Assembly: GCF_014646635.1 (NCBI RefSeq) | Contig: NZ_BMNQ01000008.1 | Location: 19,468 to 83,467 of the forward strand | Source: Lentibacillus kapialis | Lineage (GTDB): Bacteria > Bacillota > Bacilli > Bacillales > Amphibacillaceae | Direction of reading: 5' to 3' | Length of the DNA stretch: 64,000 bases | Part shown: positions 17,934 through 30,195 of the stretch, piece after piece | Position numbering within the stretch: the stretch's first letter is position 1 | Layout: each line of letters begins with the position of its first letter | Program-made: the position numbers and the translations under genes | The notes under the pieces: model-generated | The model's database searches: none | What the model was told of the DNA's origin: nothing | The model's input: only the letters and a program-made list of their open reading frames with translations

Positions 17934-20444
17934 TTATAATTCTTCATTTTTCTGATCATCCGCTAATCCTGAATTGGTTTCAGTTTGATCGGATTCTTCA
18001 GGTTCTGGCTCCGGTTCTTCTTTATCTATCTTTGTAACCGTTGCAACCTCTTCATCTTCCTGTAAGCGGATCAGTTTGACACCTTGGGCATTCCGTCCGG
18101 TCTGGGAAATGCCTTCAACCGAAATGCGGATGAGCACGCCGGCTGCCGTGATGAGCATAAGGTCTTCTTCACCTGTAACAGCTTTAACCGCCACAACATG
18201 ATTGTCATCCGATAGTTTACAAGTGAAAATACCTTTTCCACCACGATTTGTTTTACGATATTGATCCTCAGGGGTCCTTTTCCCGATACCTTTATTGGTG
18301 ACATGGAGTATCTGTAAGTCTTCATCCAGTATCTCCATAGATACTACTTCATCATCATCCCGCAGTGAAATACCACGTACACCTGCTGCATTTCTGCCCA
18401 TTGAGCGAACCTGCTCCTCTGAAAAACGGATAAGATAACCATTTTGGGTACCCATCATTACATCTTTTGTACCGTCAGTAAGCCTGACCGAAATCAACTC
18501 ATCTTCTTTCCGCAATCCAACTGCAATTAATCCGCCTTTTCGTATATTGGCAAATTGTGACAATTGAGTACGTTTAGATAACCCGTATCTTGTAGTGAAG
18601 AACAGGTAATAATCCTCACTGTATTCAGATACTGAAATAGCCGTATTAATCCATTCATCTTTTTCGATCTGCAGCAGATTGATAATCGGTATGCCTTTGG
18701 CAGTCCGACTGAACTCAGGTACTTCATATCCTTTGGCACGGTATACCTTCCCTTTATTCGTAAAGAAAAGGATAGTGTCATGAGTGGACGTGGATACCAG
18801 GTGTTCAACAAAGTCATCATCGTTTGTTCCCATGCCCTGGATACCACGGCCACCGCGCTTTTGTGTCCGGTATGTCGATGCAGGCAGGCGCTTGACATAG
18901 CCTTGGTGGGTAAGCGTAATGACTACATTTTCCTCTGGGATCAGATCTTCATCTTCTATAAAATCTGCTCCGCCGGAAACAATCACCGTCCGTCGCTGAT
19001 CATTATATTTTTCTTTTATTTCTCTTAGTTCTTCACGGATAATATCCAATACTTTTTCTTCATCAGCCAAAATAGCTTTCAGTTCATCAATCTGTTTGAG
19101 AAGGTCGTTGTATTCATTGACAATTTTTTCGCGTTCCAGACCTGTCAGACGCTGCAGCCGCATATCCAGAATGGCCTGTGCCTGTTTCTCACTCAGACCG
19201 TAATTCTCCATTAGTCCGTCCCGGGCGATATCAGTTGTTTTTGAGTTACGGATAAGCGAAATAACCTCATCCAAGTGGTCCAATGCTACGCGCAGACCTT
19301 CCAGAATGTGCGCACGTGCTTCGGCCTTCCGCAATTCAAAAGCAGTGCGGCGTTTAACAATATCTTTCTGGTGTTCCAGGTAATGTTCGAGACATTGTTT
19401 AATGGTCAGCACTTCCGGACGCCCATCAACCAATGCCAACGTATTGATACCGAATGTCGTTTGAAGAGCTGTGTGTTTATATAAATTGTTTAAGACAATG
19501 TTTGGATTCGCATCACGACGCAGTTCAATGACGACACGTAAACCATTCCGGTCCGATTCATCGCGCAAATCAGTGATACCATCAATCCGTTTATCACGCA
19601 CAAGGTCTGCGATTTTTTCAACTAATCTTGCTTTATTCACTTGGTAGGGTAATTCAGTCGCAATAATAGTTGACTTGCCACTTGGCTGTTCTTCAATATG
19701 AACCTTAGCCCGAATCGTCACAGAACCTTTTCCGGTTTCATATGCTTTGCGGATACCACTTCTGCCAAGTATTTCACCTGCTGTCGGAAAGTCAGGACCA
19801 TAAATATAGTTATCCATTAAGTCATTAATCGTAATGTCAGGATCTCTGCTGATTGCCAACACCGCATCGATTGTTTCACCAAGATTGTGAGGCGGTATGT
19901 TAGTTGCCATACCCACTGCAATACCGGCTCCACCATTAACCAGCAAGTTCGGAAAGCGGGCAGGAAAAACTACCGGCTCTCGTTCTGTTCCATCATAATT
20001 ATCCGCAAAATCAATCGTATCTTTCGTGATATCACGCAATAGTTCCATGGAAATTTTTGACATACGTGCTTCTGTATAACGCATAGCTGCTGCTGAATCA
20101 CCGTCTACAGACCCAAAATTGCCGTGACCGTCTACAAGCATATAGCGATAGCTGAAATCCTGTGCCATACGTACCATCGACTCATAGACAGCAGAATCAC
20201 CATGCGGATGATATTTACCGATGACTTCACCGACAATACGTGCAGATTTTTTATATGCTTTATCTGCATGCATTCCAAGATCATTCATGGCATACAGTAT
20301 TCTGCGGTGGACGGGTTTCATGCCATCTCGCACATCCGGCAATGCCCGTGATACGATAACACTCATTGCATAGTCAAGGAAAGATGTGCGCATTTCCTGA
20401 TTAAGATTAATTTCCTGAACACTGGGACGTTGTTCATCCGCCAT
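17934..20444 (-). CDS. gyrA: DNA gyrase subunit A
   Basis: This is the breakage-reunion subunit of gyrase. The 836-residue protein has the catalytic Y123 in [12 protein letters not shown]. The quinolone region HGDSAVYE carries the sensitive-type S84 and E88. The GyrA box QKRGGRG begins the six-bladed C-terminal pinwheel, and the tail is acidic ([12 protein letters not shown]). The start is ATG 20444 ([10 protein letters not shown]), 8 bases after GGAGG; an upstream ATG at 20459 would include the ribosome site. It is 59 bases downstream of gyrB and probably co-transcribed. Confidence 0.97.
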   Translation of the reverse strand: MADEQRPSVQEINLNQEMRTSFLDYAMSVIVSRALPDVRDGMKPVHRRILYAMNDLGMHADKAYKKSARIVGEVIGKYHPHGDSAVYESMVRMAQDFSYRYMLVDGHGNFGSVDGDSAAAMRYTEARMSKISMELLRDITKDTIDFADNYDGTEREPVVFPARFPNLLVNGGAGIAVGMATNIPPHNLGETIDAVLAISRDPDITINDLMDNYIYGPDFPTAGEILGRSGIRKAYETGKGSVTIRAKVHIEEQPSGKSTIIATELPYQVNKARLVEKIADLVRDKRIDGITDLRDESDRNGLRVVIELRRDANPNIVLNNLYKHTALQTTFGINTLALVDGRPEVLTIKQCLEHYLEHQKDIVKRRTAFELRKAEARAHILEGLRVALDHLDEVISLIRNSKTTDIARDGLMENYGLSEKQAQAILDMRLQRLTGLEREKIVNEYNDLLKQIDELKAILADEEKVLDIIREELREIKEKYNDQRRTVIVSGGADFIEDEDLIPEENVVITLTHQGYVKRLPASTYRTQKRGGRGIQGMGTNDDDFVEHLVSTSTHDTILFFTNKGKVYRAKGYEVPEFSRTAKGIPIINLLQIEKDEWINTAISVSEYSEDYYLFFTTRYGLSKRTQLSQFANIRKGGLIAVGLRKEDELISVRLTDGTKDVMMGTQNGYLIRFSEEQVRSMGRNAAGVRGISLRDDDEVVSMEILDEDLQILHVTNKGIGKRTPEDQYRKTNRGGKGIFTCKLSDDNHVVAVKAVTGEEDLMLITAAGVLIRISVEGISQTGRNAQGVKLIRLQEDEEVATVTKIDKEEPEPEPEESDQTETNSGLADDQKNEEL

Positions 20445-20503
20445 TAACAAAACCTCCAAATCTTCCTGCCTGCTTCCAATCTATTTCATATCAGAACGTT
20501 TCA

Positions 20504-22566
<2,063 letters not shown>

Positions 22567-22584
22567 TGAATAGACCTTCATGAT

Positions 22585-22863
22585 TTACTCTATTTCATCT
22601 GAAAAGTCATCCAATTTGCTGATTGTCGAAATCATACTGGCTCGCTTTTTCAGTGTTGAGACGGATAAGGAACTGTAATAAATGTTCTCTTTCGTAACAA
22701 CAACTGACTTTATTTCGTCAGTTGGACCAATTAGTGTATGCTGCTTTACGGCATTTTCCATCATTTTAGCCATTATTCCCGAAGATGTTACAACACTGTG
22801 ATCGATAATGGAAATGACGTCTTTTGACTGGATTACATTATCATTGCCAATATGGATAAACAT
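22585..22863 (-). CDS. remB: Extracellular matrix regulator RemB (YaaB)
   Basis: A 92-residue protein of the YaaB/RemB family located, as in B. subtilis, between recF and gyrB. RemB is reported to promote extracellular-matrix gene expression in B. subtilis. The start MFIHIGNDNVI at 22863 is preceded by GGAGGAATTCG; an in-frame upstream ATG lies before that ribosome site. No known DNA-binding motif is obvious. Confidence 0.9.
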   Translation of the reverse strand: MFIHIGNDNVIQSKDVISIIDHSVVTSSGIMAKMMENAVKQHTLIGPTDEIKSVVVTKENIYYSSLSVSTLKKRASMISTISKLDDFSDEIE

Positions 22864-22878
22864 CGAATTCCTCCACAA

Positions 22879-23991
22879 TCATGTCTCAATCATACCATTT
22901 TCTACTCGGTACAGTTGCGCTTCCTGCAATGTTTCATGATTGATGCCATTAACGTTCGTTGTCGATACAAACGTTTGAACTTTGCCTTTAATTGTATTTA
23001 GCAAGTGAGATTGTCTCTGATCATCCAATTCACTTAATACATCATCCAGAAGTAAAACAGGATATTCGCCTACTTCATTGCAGATAAGTTCAATTTCCGC
23101 TAGTTTCACCGATAGCGCTGCTGTTCGCTGCTGCCCCTGGGATCCATAAGTCTGAACATCTTTATCATTGACATAAAAAACGATATCGTCCCGGTGCGGT
23201 CCGATTAACGTTGTACCACGTTCTATCTCTTTATTCTTTAATTCATGGAATTTATTGGTATATATATTTTCTATCGTTTCCTTATCTGCCGATTTTGATA
23301 CTTCAACTGTAGGAATATAGCTGATTTCAAGCCTCTCTGTACCATGACTGATCGAATGATGAACCGGGCTGGTCCATTTCCGGAGCAAATCAAGAAAAAT
23401 AAATCGGCGTTCCAACAAGATGACTGCATGCTGAATCAATTGATCTGTCAATATATCCAGCATTGTTTTATCCTGTACCTCCCGACGCTGTAGCTGTTTC
23501 AGCAAGTGATTCCGCTGCTTTAAAATCTTCTGGTACTGTCCAAGATGATAAATATATGTGGGCTGAATTTGCCCAAGTTCCATGTCGATAAATCGTCTTC
23601 TTGTCTGTGGTGATCCTTTTACAAGTGATAAATGCTCAGGGGCAAACATGACGACGTTAAATGCACCGATATAATCGCTTAATTTCCGTTGCTCAATATG
23701 ATTTAATTTTGCTTTTTTCCCTTTTGCCGACAAAATGATTTCAAGGGGGATTGTCTGGTTCCGCTTTGTGATCCTGCCTTCTATTTTAGCATACTCCTGC
23801 TCCCATTTAATCAGTTCCTTTTCCCTTGGTGTGCGATGTGACTTTGAAAATGCAAGTACATATATGGCTTCCATCACATTGGTCTTTCCCTGGGCATTTT
23901 CACCAATAATCACATTTATCTTGTCGTTGAAGGAAATATCCACTTTTTCGTAATTACGGTAGTTTTTTAGTTGCAATTGTTCAATGTTCAT
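22879..23991 (-). CDS. recF: DNA replication and repair protein RecF
   Basis: An SMC-like ATPase that loads RecA at gapped DNA through RecOR. The 370-residue protein has Walker A G30-T37 (GENAQGKT), the ABC-type signature [17 protein letters not shown] and Walker [14 protein letters not shown]. It lies 15 bases downstream of yaaA and 15 bases upstream of remB, so the dnaN-yaaA-recF-remB-gyrBA block appears compact and co-directional. Confidence 0.97.
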   Translation of the reverse strand: MNIEQLQLKNYRNYEKVDISFNDKINVIIGENAQGKTNVMEAIYVLAFSKSHRTPREKELIKWEQEYAKIEGRITKRNQTIPLEIILSAKGKKAKLNHIEQRKLSDYIGAFNVVMFAPEHLSLVKGSPQTRRRFIDMELGQIQPTYIYHLGQYQKILKQRNHLLKQLQRREVQDKTMLDILTDQLIQHAVILLERRFIFLDLLRKWTSPVHHSISHGTERLEISYIPTVEVSKSADKETIENIYTNKFHELKNKEIERGTTLIGPHRDDIVFYVNDKDVQTYGSQGQQRTAALSVKLAEIELICNEVGEYPVLLLDDVLSELDDQRQSHLLNTIKGKVQTFVSTTNVNGINHETLQEAQLYRVENGMIET

Positions 23992-24006
23992 GCGAATTTC
24001 CCTTGA

Positions 24007-24231
24007 TTAATCCCGTGTGACAACATAAGTCCCTATATCTTCCATTTTGATCACATCGCCCGGGTAAAGTTTCCTTCCCCTTCGATGCTCGGGTTCACTG
24101 TTCACCAGCACTCCCCGATCTTGCAAAAAGGCTTTTACCATACCACCGGAATCCAGTACATTCAACAATTTGATGAATTGACCAAGCAGGATATAATCCG
24201 TCTCAATGTGTATCTTTTCAGGTTCATGCAT
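24007..24231 (-). CDS. yaaA: S4-domain RNA-binding protein YaaA (RlbA)
   Basis: A 74-residue S4-type RNA-binding protein encoded between dnaN and recF throughout the Bacillaceae. The S4 pattern ITLxQFxKLxxxxxSGGxxKxxL ... RRGRKLYPGD is clear. The ATG at 24231 has GGTGAT upstream; a GTG three codons earlier is an alternative start. In other bacilli it is linked to 50S ribosome assembly. Confidence 0.9.
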   Translation of the reverse strand: MHEPEKIHIETDYILLGQFIKLLNVLDSGGMVKAFLQDRGVLVNSEPEHRRGRKLYPGDVIKMEDIGTYVVTRD

Positions 24232-24415
24232 GCTGATCACCAGACTTTACAGTTATTGATTGACGTTTGTTGTACTTCTTATCTATTTTACTAAAGATTT
24301 GATGCTATGGAAAGGAAAGATACCTTAATTATTATAAAATCAGCGGAAAATACAGATATCCGGGGAATGGAAGAAGAAGGAAATCGGCGAATAAGCCGAT
24401 TCCTCATTATCCTAT

Positions 24416-25552
24416 TTAATAAGTTCTCACTGGTAAAATCAGCTGCAAAATAGAATCATCGTCAATTGGACGAATAATGAATGGGCGCATTGCTCCGGTA
24501 AACTTAATAACGATCTCATCACTATCTATGGCCTTCAAGGCATCAAGCATATATTTTGAACTGAATGAAATTTTCACATCTTCGCCTTCAAATGACTCCG
24601 CTGTAATTTCTTCGGCGACCTGACCGACTTCAGGTGAATTGCTAGTAATTTGCAAAATTTGGTTGTGCTGGGTCGTTAATTTAACAACATTATTTCGTTC
24701 TTCTCTGGCAAGCAAAGATGCGCGGTCAATAGTATCGATTAATTCTTTTGTTTTAGCATGAAGCTCTGTCTGGCTCTGGTCCGGAATTAGCCGGGATGTT
24801 TCCGGATAATTGCCATCAAGTATTCTAGACAGGAAATTTAAATGTTTTGTACGAAACATAATTTGGTTATTTGTAACACTAACTTCCACCTTCTCACCTT
24901 TATCGTCAAGAATTTTATTCAACTCGTTCAGGCTTTTACCTGGCACGACGATACTTGGTAAATTTAATGTCACATCTTCCAGCGGAATACTGCGTAGTGC
25001 CAGCCGGTGACTGTCTGTAGCAGTAAAAAGCAATTTACCGTTCTCGATTTTGATATTAACACCAGTGAGAATAGGCCGTGTTTCCATCGTTGAGACAGCA
25101 AAAACGGTCTGTTTGATTAAATTTTTCAGCAAGTCAGACTGGATTTCAAGATTGTTGTCTGTCTGTAAAACAGGAAGCTGTGGATATTCGCTGGCATCTT
25201 GCCCATTCAGGTTAAACGTTGCCTTGCCTGATTGAATGGTCATATTAAAGTTTTCATCAGCTTTAATTTCGACTGTATTATCCGGGAGTTTCCGCACAAT
25301 GTCAGGAAAATAGCGCGCCTGTACTACAATACTGCCTGGTTCAATCTGTTCAACATTTACCATACCGTCTTCCTCTGAAGGGATAAACGATTCAATTGAA
25401 ATATCTGAATCACTTCCGGTTAAAGTAATACCCTGAGCTGTCGCGTCAATTTTCATTCCTGTCAAAATCGGAACAGCGGTTTTGGATGAGATAGCTTTCA
25501 TGACATTTTGGACACTTGAAATCAATTGCTGACGCTGAACGATAAATTTCAT
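24416..25552 (-). CDS. dnaN: DNA polymerase III beta subunit (sliding clamp)
   Basis: The processivity clamp of the replicase. With the start at ATG 25552 (MKFIVQRQQL; AAAGGAG upstream) it is 378 residues, exactly the family length. Three clamp folds are recognisable. The family signature near the middle (TDSHRLALR) and the C-terminal MRPFIIRP ... LILPVRTY are present. It is separated from dnaA by the AT-rich unwinding region. Confidence 0.97.
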   Translation of the reverse strand: MKFIVQRQQLISSVQNVMKAISSKTAVPILTGMKIDATAQGITLTGSDSDISIESFIPSEEDGMVNVEQIEPGSIVVQARYFPDIVRKLPDNTVEIKADENFNMTIQSGKATFNLNGQDASEYPQLPVLQTDNNLEIQSDLLKNLIKQTVFAVSTMETRPILTGVNIKIENGKLLFTATDSHRLALRSIPLEDVTLNLPSIVVPGKSLNELNKILDDKGEKVEVSVTNNQIMFRTKHLNFLSRILDGNYPETSRLIPDQSQTELHAKTKELIDTIDRASLLAREERNNVVKLTTQHNQILQITSNSPEVGQVAEEITAESFEGEDVKISFSSKYMLDALKAIDSDEIVIKFTGAMRPFIIRPIDDDSILQLILPVRTY

Positions 25553-25582
25553 GAACTTTAATTCTCCTTTTGGATACATATT

Positions 25583-25735
25583 ATTATTTTTTTATAAATA
25601 TATAATAATACTACTAATAGTGTCTGTGATTTTGTGGATATCTTTAGAAATTCCACACCAATGGAGTTATACACATGTTGATAAACTGTTTATATGTTTG
25701 TTTTTTTCATTCACATGATTAACAGTGAAAATCTA
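25583..25735. other. oriC, dnaA-dnaN part: DnaA boxes and DNA unwinding element
   Basis: On the minus strand, moving from dnaA to dnaN, there is TGTGTATAA (25675-25667). ATATCCACA (25641-25633) follows, then AATCACAGA, then CTATTAGTAGTATTATTA, six NTA steps (about 25619-25602). These resemble the DnaA-trio element of B. subtilis. A stretch of nearly pure A/T follows (25610-25580). Order and spacing mirror the B. subtilis unwinding site. Confidence 0.85.
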
Positions 25736-27088
25736 TTAAAGTGATTTCATCTCTTCTTTTAATTCTTCGATATCCCGGTGTAACAGTGTGTCGTTTTCCA
25801 TCATTTTTACAATCTTTTCGTGGGCATGAATAACGGTGGTGTGGTCTCTTCCGCCAAATTCCTCACCAATTTTAGGCAATGAAAAATCTGTTAGTTCACG
25901 CGATAGATACATCGCAATCTGTCGAGGAAAAGCGATAGACTTAGTCCGTTTTTTCGCTGCAAAATCTTCTAATTTGACATTGTATTTTTTCCCGACCGCT
26001 TCCTGGATACCTTGAATGGTAATAGTACGTGGTTTGCTGCTGGGAATAATATCTTTCAGTGCATCTGCTGCTAGTGAAGCGTCAATATCCTGATTAACAA
26101 GCGAGGAATAGGCAACTACCCGTATTAATGCGCCTTCCAACTCACGAATATTGGTATCAATCTGATTGGCAATATAAAGCATTACTTCATTTGGTATATC
26201 GAGACCATCTGCTTTTGCTTTTTTTGACAATATGGCAATTCGCGTTTCCAGATCCGGCGGTGTAATATCTGTAATCAGTCCCCACTCAAATCTAGAGCGC
26301 AGCCGGTCTTCAAGTGTCGGAATCTCCTTTGGAGGCCGATCACTCGATATGACAATCTGTTTGTTCTCTTCATGTAGAGCGTTAAATGTATGGAAGAATT
26401 CTTCCTGAGTTGATTCTTTTCCGGCGATAAATTGAATATCATCGATTAATAGAACGTCTATATTGCGGTACTTATTTCGAAATTGGGTTGCTTTATTGTC
26501 CATAATCGCATTGATGAATTCGTTCGTAAATTTTTCGGATGTTAAATAGACGACGTTTGCTTCCGGATTGTGGTCCCGGACATAATGACCGATGGCATGC
26601 ATCAAATGTGTTTTGCCAAGCCCGACACCGCCATAAATGAATAACGGGTTGTACGCTTTTGCAGGGGCCTCTGCCACAGCAAGGGATGCAGCGTGTGCAA
26701 AGCGGTTTCCGGATCCGATAACGAACGTATCAAAGGTATATTTAGAGTTCAGCATCGTTTTGGTATGATTTGTTCCGCCATTATTATTTTCGATAGGAAC
26801 TTTCTTTGGAGCGTTATCCTCGTTATCTGCCGAATCATTAGAATCCGGAACGATAAATCGTGTCGATAAATGGGCACCTGTTATCTCCAGTAGAATTTCA
26901 TCTATCAGTTTAGTATATCGACCTTCAAGCCAGTCACGTGCAAATTCATTTGGGGCTAGAATAATTAGTGTGTCTTCTTTTATAGATTGGGCTTTTGTGT
27001 TCTTTAGCCATGTTTCAAAACTGGGTTTGCTTATTTTCTCTTCAATTTTTTCAAGCGCTGCATTCCATAATTCATCGATATTTTCCAA
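25736..27088 (-). CDS. dnaA: Chromosomal replication initiator protein DnaA
   Basis: The AAA+ initiator that binds DnaA boxes and opens oriC. The 450-residue protein has domain I (1-80), a short charged linker (82-110), Walker A 153-160 (GGVGLGKT) and Walker B LLIDDI. The C-terminal helix-turn-helix signature is [12 protein letters not shown]. The start MENIDELW at 27088 follows GAAAGGGGTGAAGAAA. It is flanked on both sides by DnaA boxes, so autoregulation is expected. Confidence 0.98.
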   Translation of the reverse strand: MENIDELWNAALEKIEEKISKPSFETWLKNTKAQSIKEDTLIILAPNEFARDWLEGRYTKLIDEILLEITGAHLSTRFIVPDSNDSADNEDNAPKKVPIENNNGGTNHTKTMLNSKYTFDTFVIGSGNRFAHAASLAVAEAPAKAYNPLFIYGGVGLGKTHLMHAIGHYVRDHNPEANVVYLTSEKFTNEFINAIMDNKATQFRNKYRNIDVLLIDDIQFIAGKESTQEEFFHTFNALHEENKQIVISSDRPPKEIPTLEDRLRSRFEWGLITDITPPDLETRIAILSKKAKADGLDIPNEVMLYIANQIDTNIRELEGALIRVVAYSSLVNQDIDASLAADALKDIIPSSKPRTITIQGIQEAVGKKYNVKLEDFAAKKRTKSIAFPRQIAMYLSRELTDFSLPKIGEEFGGRDHTTVIHAHEKIVKMMENDTLLHRDIEELKEEMKSL

Positions 27089-27122
27089 TTTTCTTCACCC
27101 CTTTCATCCTTAATAGATGATA

Positions 27123-27173
27123 GAAAAACCCTTTCGCGGTTCATATTCTGACAGGAACAGACGGAAAGGTTTT
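27123..27173 (-). promoter_or_regulatory. Terminator-like hairpin in the dnaA leader
   Basis: On the minus strand AAAACCTTTC (27173-27164) pairs with GAAAGGGTTTT (27135-27125), with one bulged base and a 28-base loop, then TTTCTA. It lies 35-85 bases upstream of the dnaA ATG and resembles an attenuator, though the stem is only moderately GC-rich. Confidence 0.4.
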
Positions 27174-27249
27174 CTGTTAAAAATGGATACATATTTGGTT
27201 GTGGATGCTTAAGTGTGGCCATTGCAGCATAAATTTAGGGTTATGTACG

Positions 27250-27539
27250 TTGTCCACACTGATGTTAATAGTTAAATAAACAAAGGTGTGTAAAAATATC
27301 CACACGTTATCCACACTCTGTGGAAAACATATTCCTAAAATCATTTATTACACATGTTGAACACAATTATAATACCAAATAAAAAAGCACCATGCAACGC
27401 TTTTTCGATACTTATCCACAATAACAATTGCTTGTAGACATTTTTTATCCACACCACTATATTTTGTGAGTGAATTGTCGATATGTGTTGTGAATAAAAA
27501 AAGTTTGTCTGAAAAAATGTCACAGGATTATGTGGATAA
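27250..27539. other. oriC, rpmH-dnaA part: DnaA-box cluster
   Basis: Perfect TTATCCACA boxes lie at 27307-27315, 27412-27420 and 27445-27453. A fourth, inverted, is at 27531-27539. One-mismatch boxes lie at 27250-27258, 27296-27304, 27319-27327 and 27489-27497. This is the incA/incB-type half of a bipartite Bacillus origin. Little else is present between dnaA and the rpmH promoter. Confidence 0.95.
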
Positions 27540-27557
27540 AAATTGTGAAAAGAAAAG

Positions 27558-27587
27558 TTGACAGACAGAATTGCTTTTCTTTATAAT
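27558..27587 (+). promoter_or_regulatory. Sigma-A promoter of rpmH
   Basis: -35 TTGACA (27558-27563), 18-base spacer, -10 TATAAT (27582-27587). Consensus hexamers, as expected for a ribosomal protein gene. Confidence 0.85.
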
Positions 27588-27648
27588 GTCAAAGACTGCC
27601 TTTAAATATGAATGTTATGTTTAAATTCCTCAGGGAGGTGTATGATAA

Positions 27649-27783
27649 ATGAAAAGAACATTTCAACCGAATACTCGTAAGCGGAAAAAGGTACACGGCT
27701 TCCGTAAACGAATGAGTACAAAAGAGGGGCGCCAAGTACTGAAGCGGCGTCGTCGTAAAGGAAGAAAAGTATTGTCTGCATAG
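27649..27783 (+). CDS. rpmH: 50S ribosomal protein L34
   Basis: A 44-residue basic protein that starts [14 protein letters not shown] and ends GRKVLSA, the invariant L34 pattern. The ribosome site AGGGAGGTG lies 9 bases before the ATG. It is the first gene to the right of oriC, followed by a terminator and rnpA. Confidence 0.98.
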   Translation: MKRTFQPNTRKRKKVHGFRKRMSTKEGRQVLKRRRRKGRKVLSA

Positions 27784-27812
27784 ACCACTGACATTATCAG
27801 TGGTCTTTTTTC
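27783..27812 (+). terminator. Intrinsic terminator between rpmH and rnpA
   Basis: AGACCACTG, loop ACATTAT, CAGTGGTCT and six T residues. It probably gives partial read-through into rnpA, allowing unequal expression of L34 and the RNase P protein. Confidence 0.85.
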
Positions 27813-27849
27813 CACTATAGTGGAAAGATGAATGGTGAAGGTGATCGAA

Positions 27850-28194
27850 TTGAAAAAAATATACCGGATAAAAGACAATAAAGAATTCCAGTATGTGTTT
27901 AAACATGGCAAGTCGTTTGCAAACCGGCAGCTCGTTCTATACTATATAGAAAAACCCAGACAGGAGCATTTTCGTATTGGCTTGTCTGTTGGTAAGAAAA
28001 TTGGAAATGCTGTCATGAGGAATCGTATTAAACGTTATCTGCGACAGGCGTTTCTTGAGCTGGAAGGCTGTATTAAGCCAACAAAAGATATTATTATCAT
28101 TGCGCGTCATCCAACGAGGCAGATGAATTTTCATGAAGTTAAAAAAAGTTTAGTTCATCTATTGTCCAAGGAAAGGCTATTGTTAAAAAAATAG
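27850..28194 (+). CDS. rnpA: Ribonuclease P protein component
   Basis: The protein cofactor of RNase P, needed for tRNA 5' maturation. The signature [14 protein letters not shown] is present, along with [10 protein letters not shown] and the [15 protein letters not shown] strand. I favour the TTG at 27850 ([10 protein letters not shown], 114 residues), preceded by AAGGTGAT at good spacing; an in-frame ATG at 27832 would add six residues with a poorer site. Confidence 0.93.
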   Translation: MKKIYRIKDNKEFQYVFKHGKSFANRQLVLYYIEKPRQEHFRIGLSVGKKIGNAVMRNRIKRYLRQAFLELEGCIKPTKDIIIIARHPTRQMNFHEVKKSLVHLLSKERLLLKK

Positions 28195-28296
28195 TGGGCT
28201 TTTTTGATTATATATGGAATCTTCTATTGAATTAATGGTAAAATAACTATTAGGTTTTATACATAGGTTGTTTTTCGCTTGTTAGGAGGAAATAAA

Positions 28297-29061
28297 TTGC
28301 GTAATAAGATTTGGTTGCTAGTAGCCTTATTCGGGTTATTAGCGCTTCTTTCCGGATGCATGGATATAACAGAACCGATTACTCCGGAGAGTACTGGAAT
28401 TTGGAATTCATATTTTGTATGGCCACTATCGCAAGTGATTACTTACTTTGCAGGATTGTTCAATGGAAGTTATGGATTAGCTATAATCATTGTAACAATT
28501 ATTGTGCGTTTGATTTTGCTGCCATTAAACGTTAAACAGCTGAAAAGTTCAAAAGCGATGCAGGAAATACAACCTGAGCTTAAAGAAATTCAGCAAAAAT
28601 ATTCTTCAAAAGATGCCAATACACAGCAAAAACTGCAGCAGGAAACGATGCAGTTATTCCAAAAACATGGTGTGAACCCGCTTGCAGGGTGTTTACCAAT
28701 ATTTGTGCAAATGCCGATTCTGATTGCAATGTATCATGCCATAAGACGGACACCCGAAATCCAAACCCATACTTTCCTATGGTTTGAACTGGGATCACCG
28801 GATTATATTTTGCCACTGATTGCCGGTGCAGCGACGTTTTTCCAGCAAAAACTGATGATGGCCGGCAGTCCCGCGGGGCAAAACCCGCAAATGATGGTCA
28901 TGATGTATGTGATGCCGATCATGATTACGGTCTTTGCATATTTCTTCCCGGCAGCATTAGCGTTATACTGGGTAGTAGGTAACGTATTCATGGTTGCCCA
29001 GACGATTTTCATTCGTAAACCGATGATGAATGATAATAAAAATGGGGGAGACAAAAAGTGA
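28297..29061 (+). CDS. yidC: Membrane protein insertase YidC (SpoIIIJ type)
   Basis: This Oxa1/YidC insertase places proteins in the membrane; the SpoIIIJ paralogue is also needed for forespore sigma-G activity. The 254-residue protein has a lipoprotein signal with lipobox LLSG-C21. It has five membrane spans and the conserved hydrophilic-groove arginine region ([10 protein letters not shown]). TTG 28297 is chosen because TTAGGAGGAAATAAA precedes it. The stop overlaps the GTG of jag by four bases, so translation is probably coupled. Confidence 0.94.
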   Translation: MRNKIWLLVALFGLLALLSGCMDITEPITPESTGIWNSYFVWPLSQVITYFAGLFNGSYGLAIIIVTIIVRLILLPLNVKQLKSSKAMQEIQPELKEIQQKYSSKDANTQQKLQQETMQLFQKHGVNPLAGCLPIFVQMPILIAMYHAIRRTPEIQTHTFLWFELGSPDYILPLIAGAATFFQQKLMMAGSPAGQNPQMMVMMYVMPIMITVFAYFFPAALALYWVVGNVFMVAQTIFIRKPMMNDNKNGGDKK

Positions 29062-29672
29062 GAGAAATAACTGCTAGCGGACAAACGGTTGATGAAGCGG
29101 TCCAATCAGCATTAGAGCAGTTAGACACCACAAGAGACCATGTTAAAGTTGAAGTGATTGATGAAGGAAAAAAAGGGCTTCTGGGTGTATTTGGTTCCAA
29201 GCGTGCCTATGTTAAGGTAACAATGGAAAAAAATCAGATTGAGGAGGCCGAGAAGTTCCTGCGTGACGTAATCGGAAAAATGAATGTTGACGCCAACGTA
29301 ACAACAACGTTTTCTGAAAATCATATCACGTTTGATCTGTCAGGTGGCAAGATTGCTATATTGATCGGTAAGCGCGGACAAACGTTGAATGCGATCCAAT
29401 ATTTAGTGCACCTTGTCTTGAATAAGGATGGGGATCACTATTATACAGTTAGCGTTGATGCGGAAGGCTATCGTGGCAGAAGGAAAGAAACACTTGAATC
29501 GTTGGCACATAAAATGGCTGATAAGGCGTTAAGATTTAATAAAACAGTAGAACTCGAGGCAATGCCCGCATTTGAACGAAAAATCATCCATAGCGCATTG
29601 CAAACGAATGAGCACGTAATAACTAGTTCTGAAGGCGCAGAGCCGTACCGTTACATTGTCATAAAACCATAG
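29058..29672 (+). CDS. jag: RNA-binding protein Jag/KhpB (SpoIIIJ-associated)
   Basis: A 204-residue protein with an N-terminal Jag domain (about 1-50, [13 protein letters not shown]). A KH domain follows with the GKRG loop ([15 protein letters not shown]), then a C-terminal R3H domain ending in [14 protein letters not shown]. KhpB-type proteins bind RNA and influence cell-wall growth and division in Firmicutes. The start is GTG at 29058, overlapping yidC. A strong terminator follows. Confidence 0.94.
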   Translation: MREITASGQTVDEAVQSALEQLDTTRDHVKVEVIDEGKKGLLGVFGSKRAYVKVTMEKNQIEEAEKFLRDVIGKMNVDANVTTTFSENHITFDLSGGKIAILIGKRGQTLNAIQYLVHLVLNKDGDHYYTVSVDAEGYRGRRKETLESLAHKMADKALRFNKTVELEAMPAFERKIIHSALQTNEHVITSSEGAEPYRYIVIKP

Positions 29673-29678
29673 TAAAAT

Positions 29679-29708
29679 AAAAACCTCCGGATTACGGAGG
29701 TTTTTTTG
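29679..29708 (+). terminator. Terminator of the rnpA-yidC-jag unit
   Basis: AAAACCTCCG, loop GATTA, CGGAGG and seven T residues. Confidence 0.92.
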
Positions 29709-29794
29709 TAACGTCAGAAAGTATAAATGATGGATGACCTTATAAGGAAAGCTTCGGCATTCGCTATAAGACGAGGCGAATGCCGAAGCTTATC
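29709..29794 (+). repeat. Hairpin repeat A (best-preserved copy)
   Basis: TAACGTCAGAAAGTATAAAT, then GATGGATGACCTTATAAG. A 16-base-pair perfect stem follows: AAGCTTCGGCATTCGC / GCGAATGCCGAAGCTT (29749-29764 and 29776-29791) around loop TATAAGACGAG. It starts directly at the T-run of the jag terminator. Confidence 0.9.
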
Positions 29795-29828
29795 TTGTGC
29801 TTATTGTATAAGAGGCATTAAAAGAAGT

Positions 29829-29973
29829 TGTTCAAAAAGTCCGGCACAAGGACACTTCGAATTTCTTCGTTGGCTTGTTTCTCCGCGGCTCATGTATCTA
29901 AATGCATACATTCCGCTGCTCGAAACTGCGCCGCCTCGAACTTCTCGGTCCTTGTTATCCTCCTTTTTGAACA
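29829..29973 (-). repeat. MITE-like repeat B, copy 1 (145 bp)
   Basis: It is bounded by inverted TGTTCAAAAAG and CTTTTTGAACA ends. The reverse complement of its interior matches the 37.7 kb copy closely (GAGAAACAAGCCAACGAAGA, then AATTCGAAGTGTC). It carries about 30 extra central bases (ATGTATGCATTTAGATACAT, itself near-palindromic). No coding capacity. Confidence 0.8.
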
Positions 29974-30030
29974 TGCACTAAAAAGGAAATAGATAATAGA
30001 AATGGCTTAAGTATCTCGCGGGGCTTACTG

Positions 30031-30094
30031 AATCCATCTATCCACATGTGGATAGATGGATTTTGATCGATCCCTTTATTATCGCTGTGGACAA
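30031..30094. promoter_or_regulatory. Perfect 32-bp palindrome made of two DnaA-box-like sites, plus a third box
   Basis: 30031-30062 is a perfect inverted repeat centred on TATCCACA|TGTGGATA. It gives CTATCCACA (30038-30046) and TGTGGATAG (30047-30055) back to back, each one base from consensus. TGTGGACAA (30086-30094) is a third near-match. It lies about 100 bases upstream of mnmE and could also fold as a hairpin followed by TTTT. Confidence 0.5.
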
Positions 30095-30195
30095 GTTTAT
30101 TTTTAATTGATTATATGATATTCTATTGTATTAGTGAAAGAAAAAATAAATCCAATTGATATAGATAATAAATGACGTAGAATGGAGGTGAGGTA

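Noticed and set aside
24050..24065. CCCGGG sequences here and near 39996 and 54833 as Noc sites
   Set aside because: Flanks do not match ATTTCCCGGGAAAT; they lie in coding or repeat sequence.
29727..29981. 84-codon plus-strand frame after jag
   Set aside because: Lies wholly within repeats A and B; no ribosome site.
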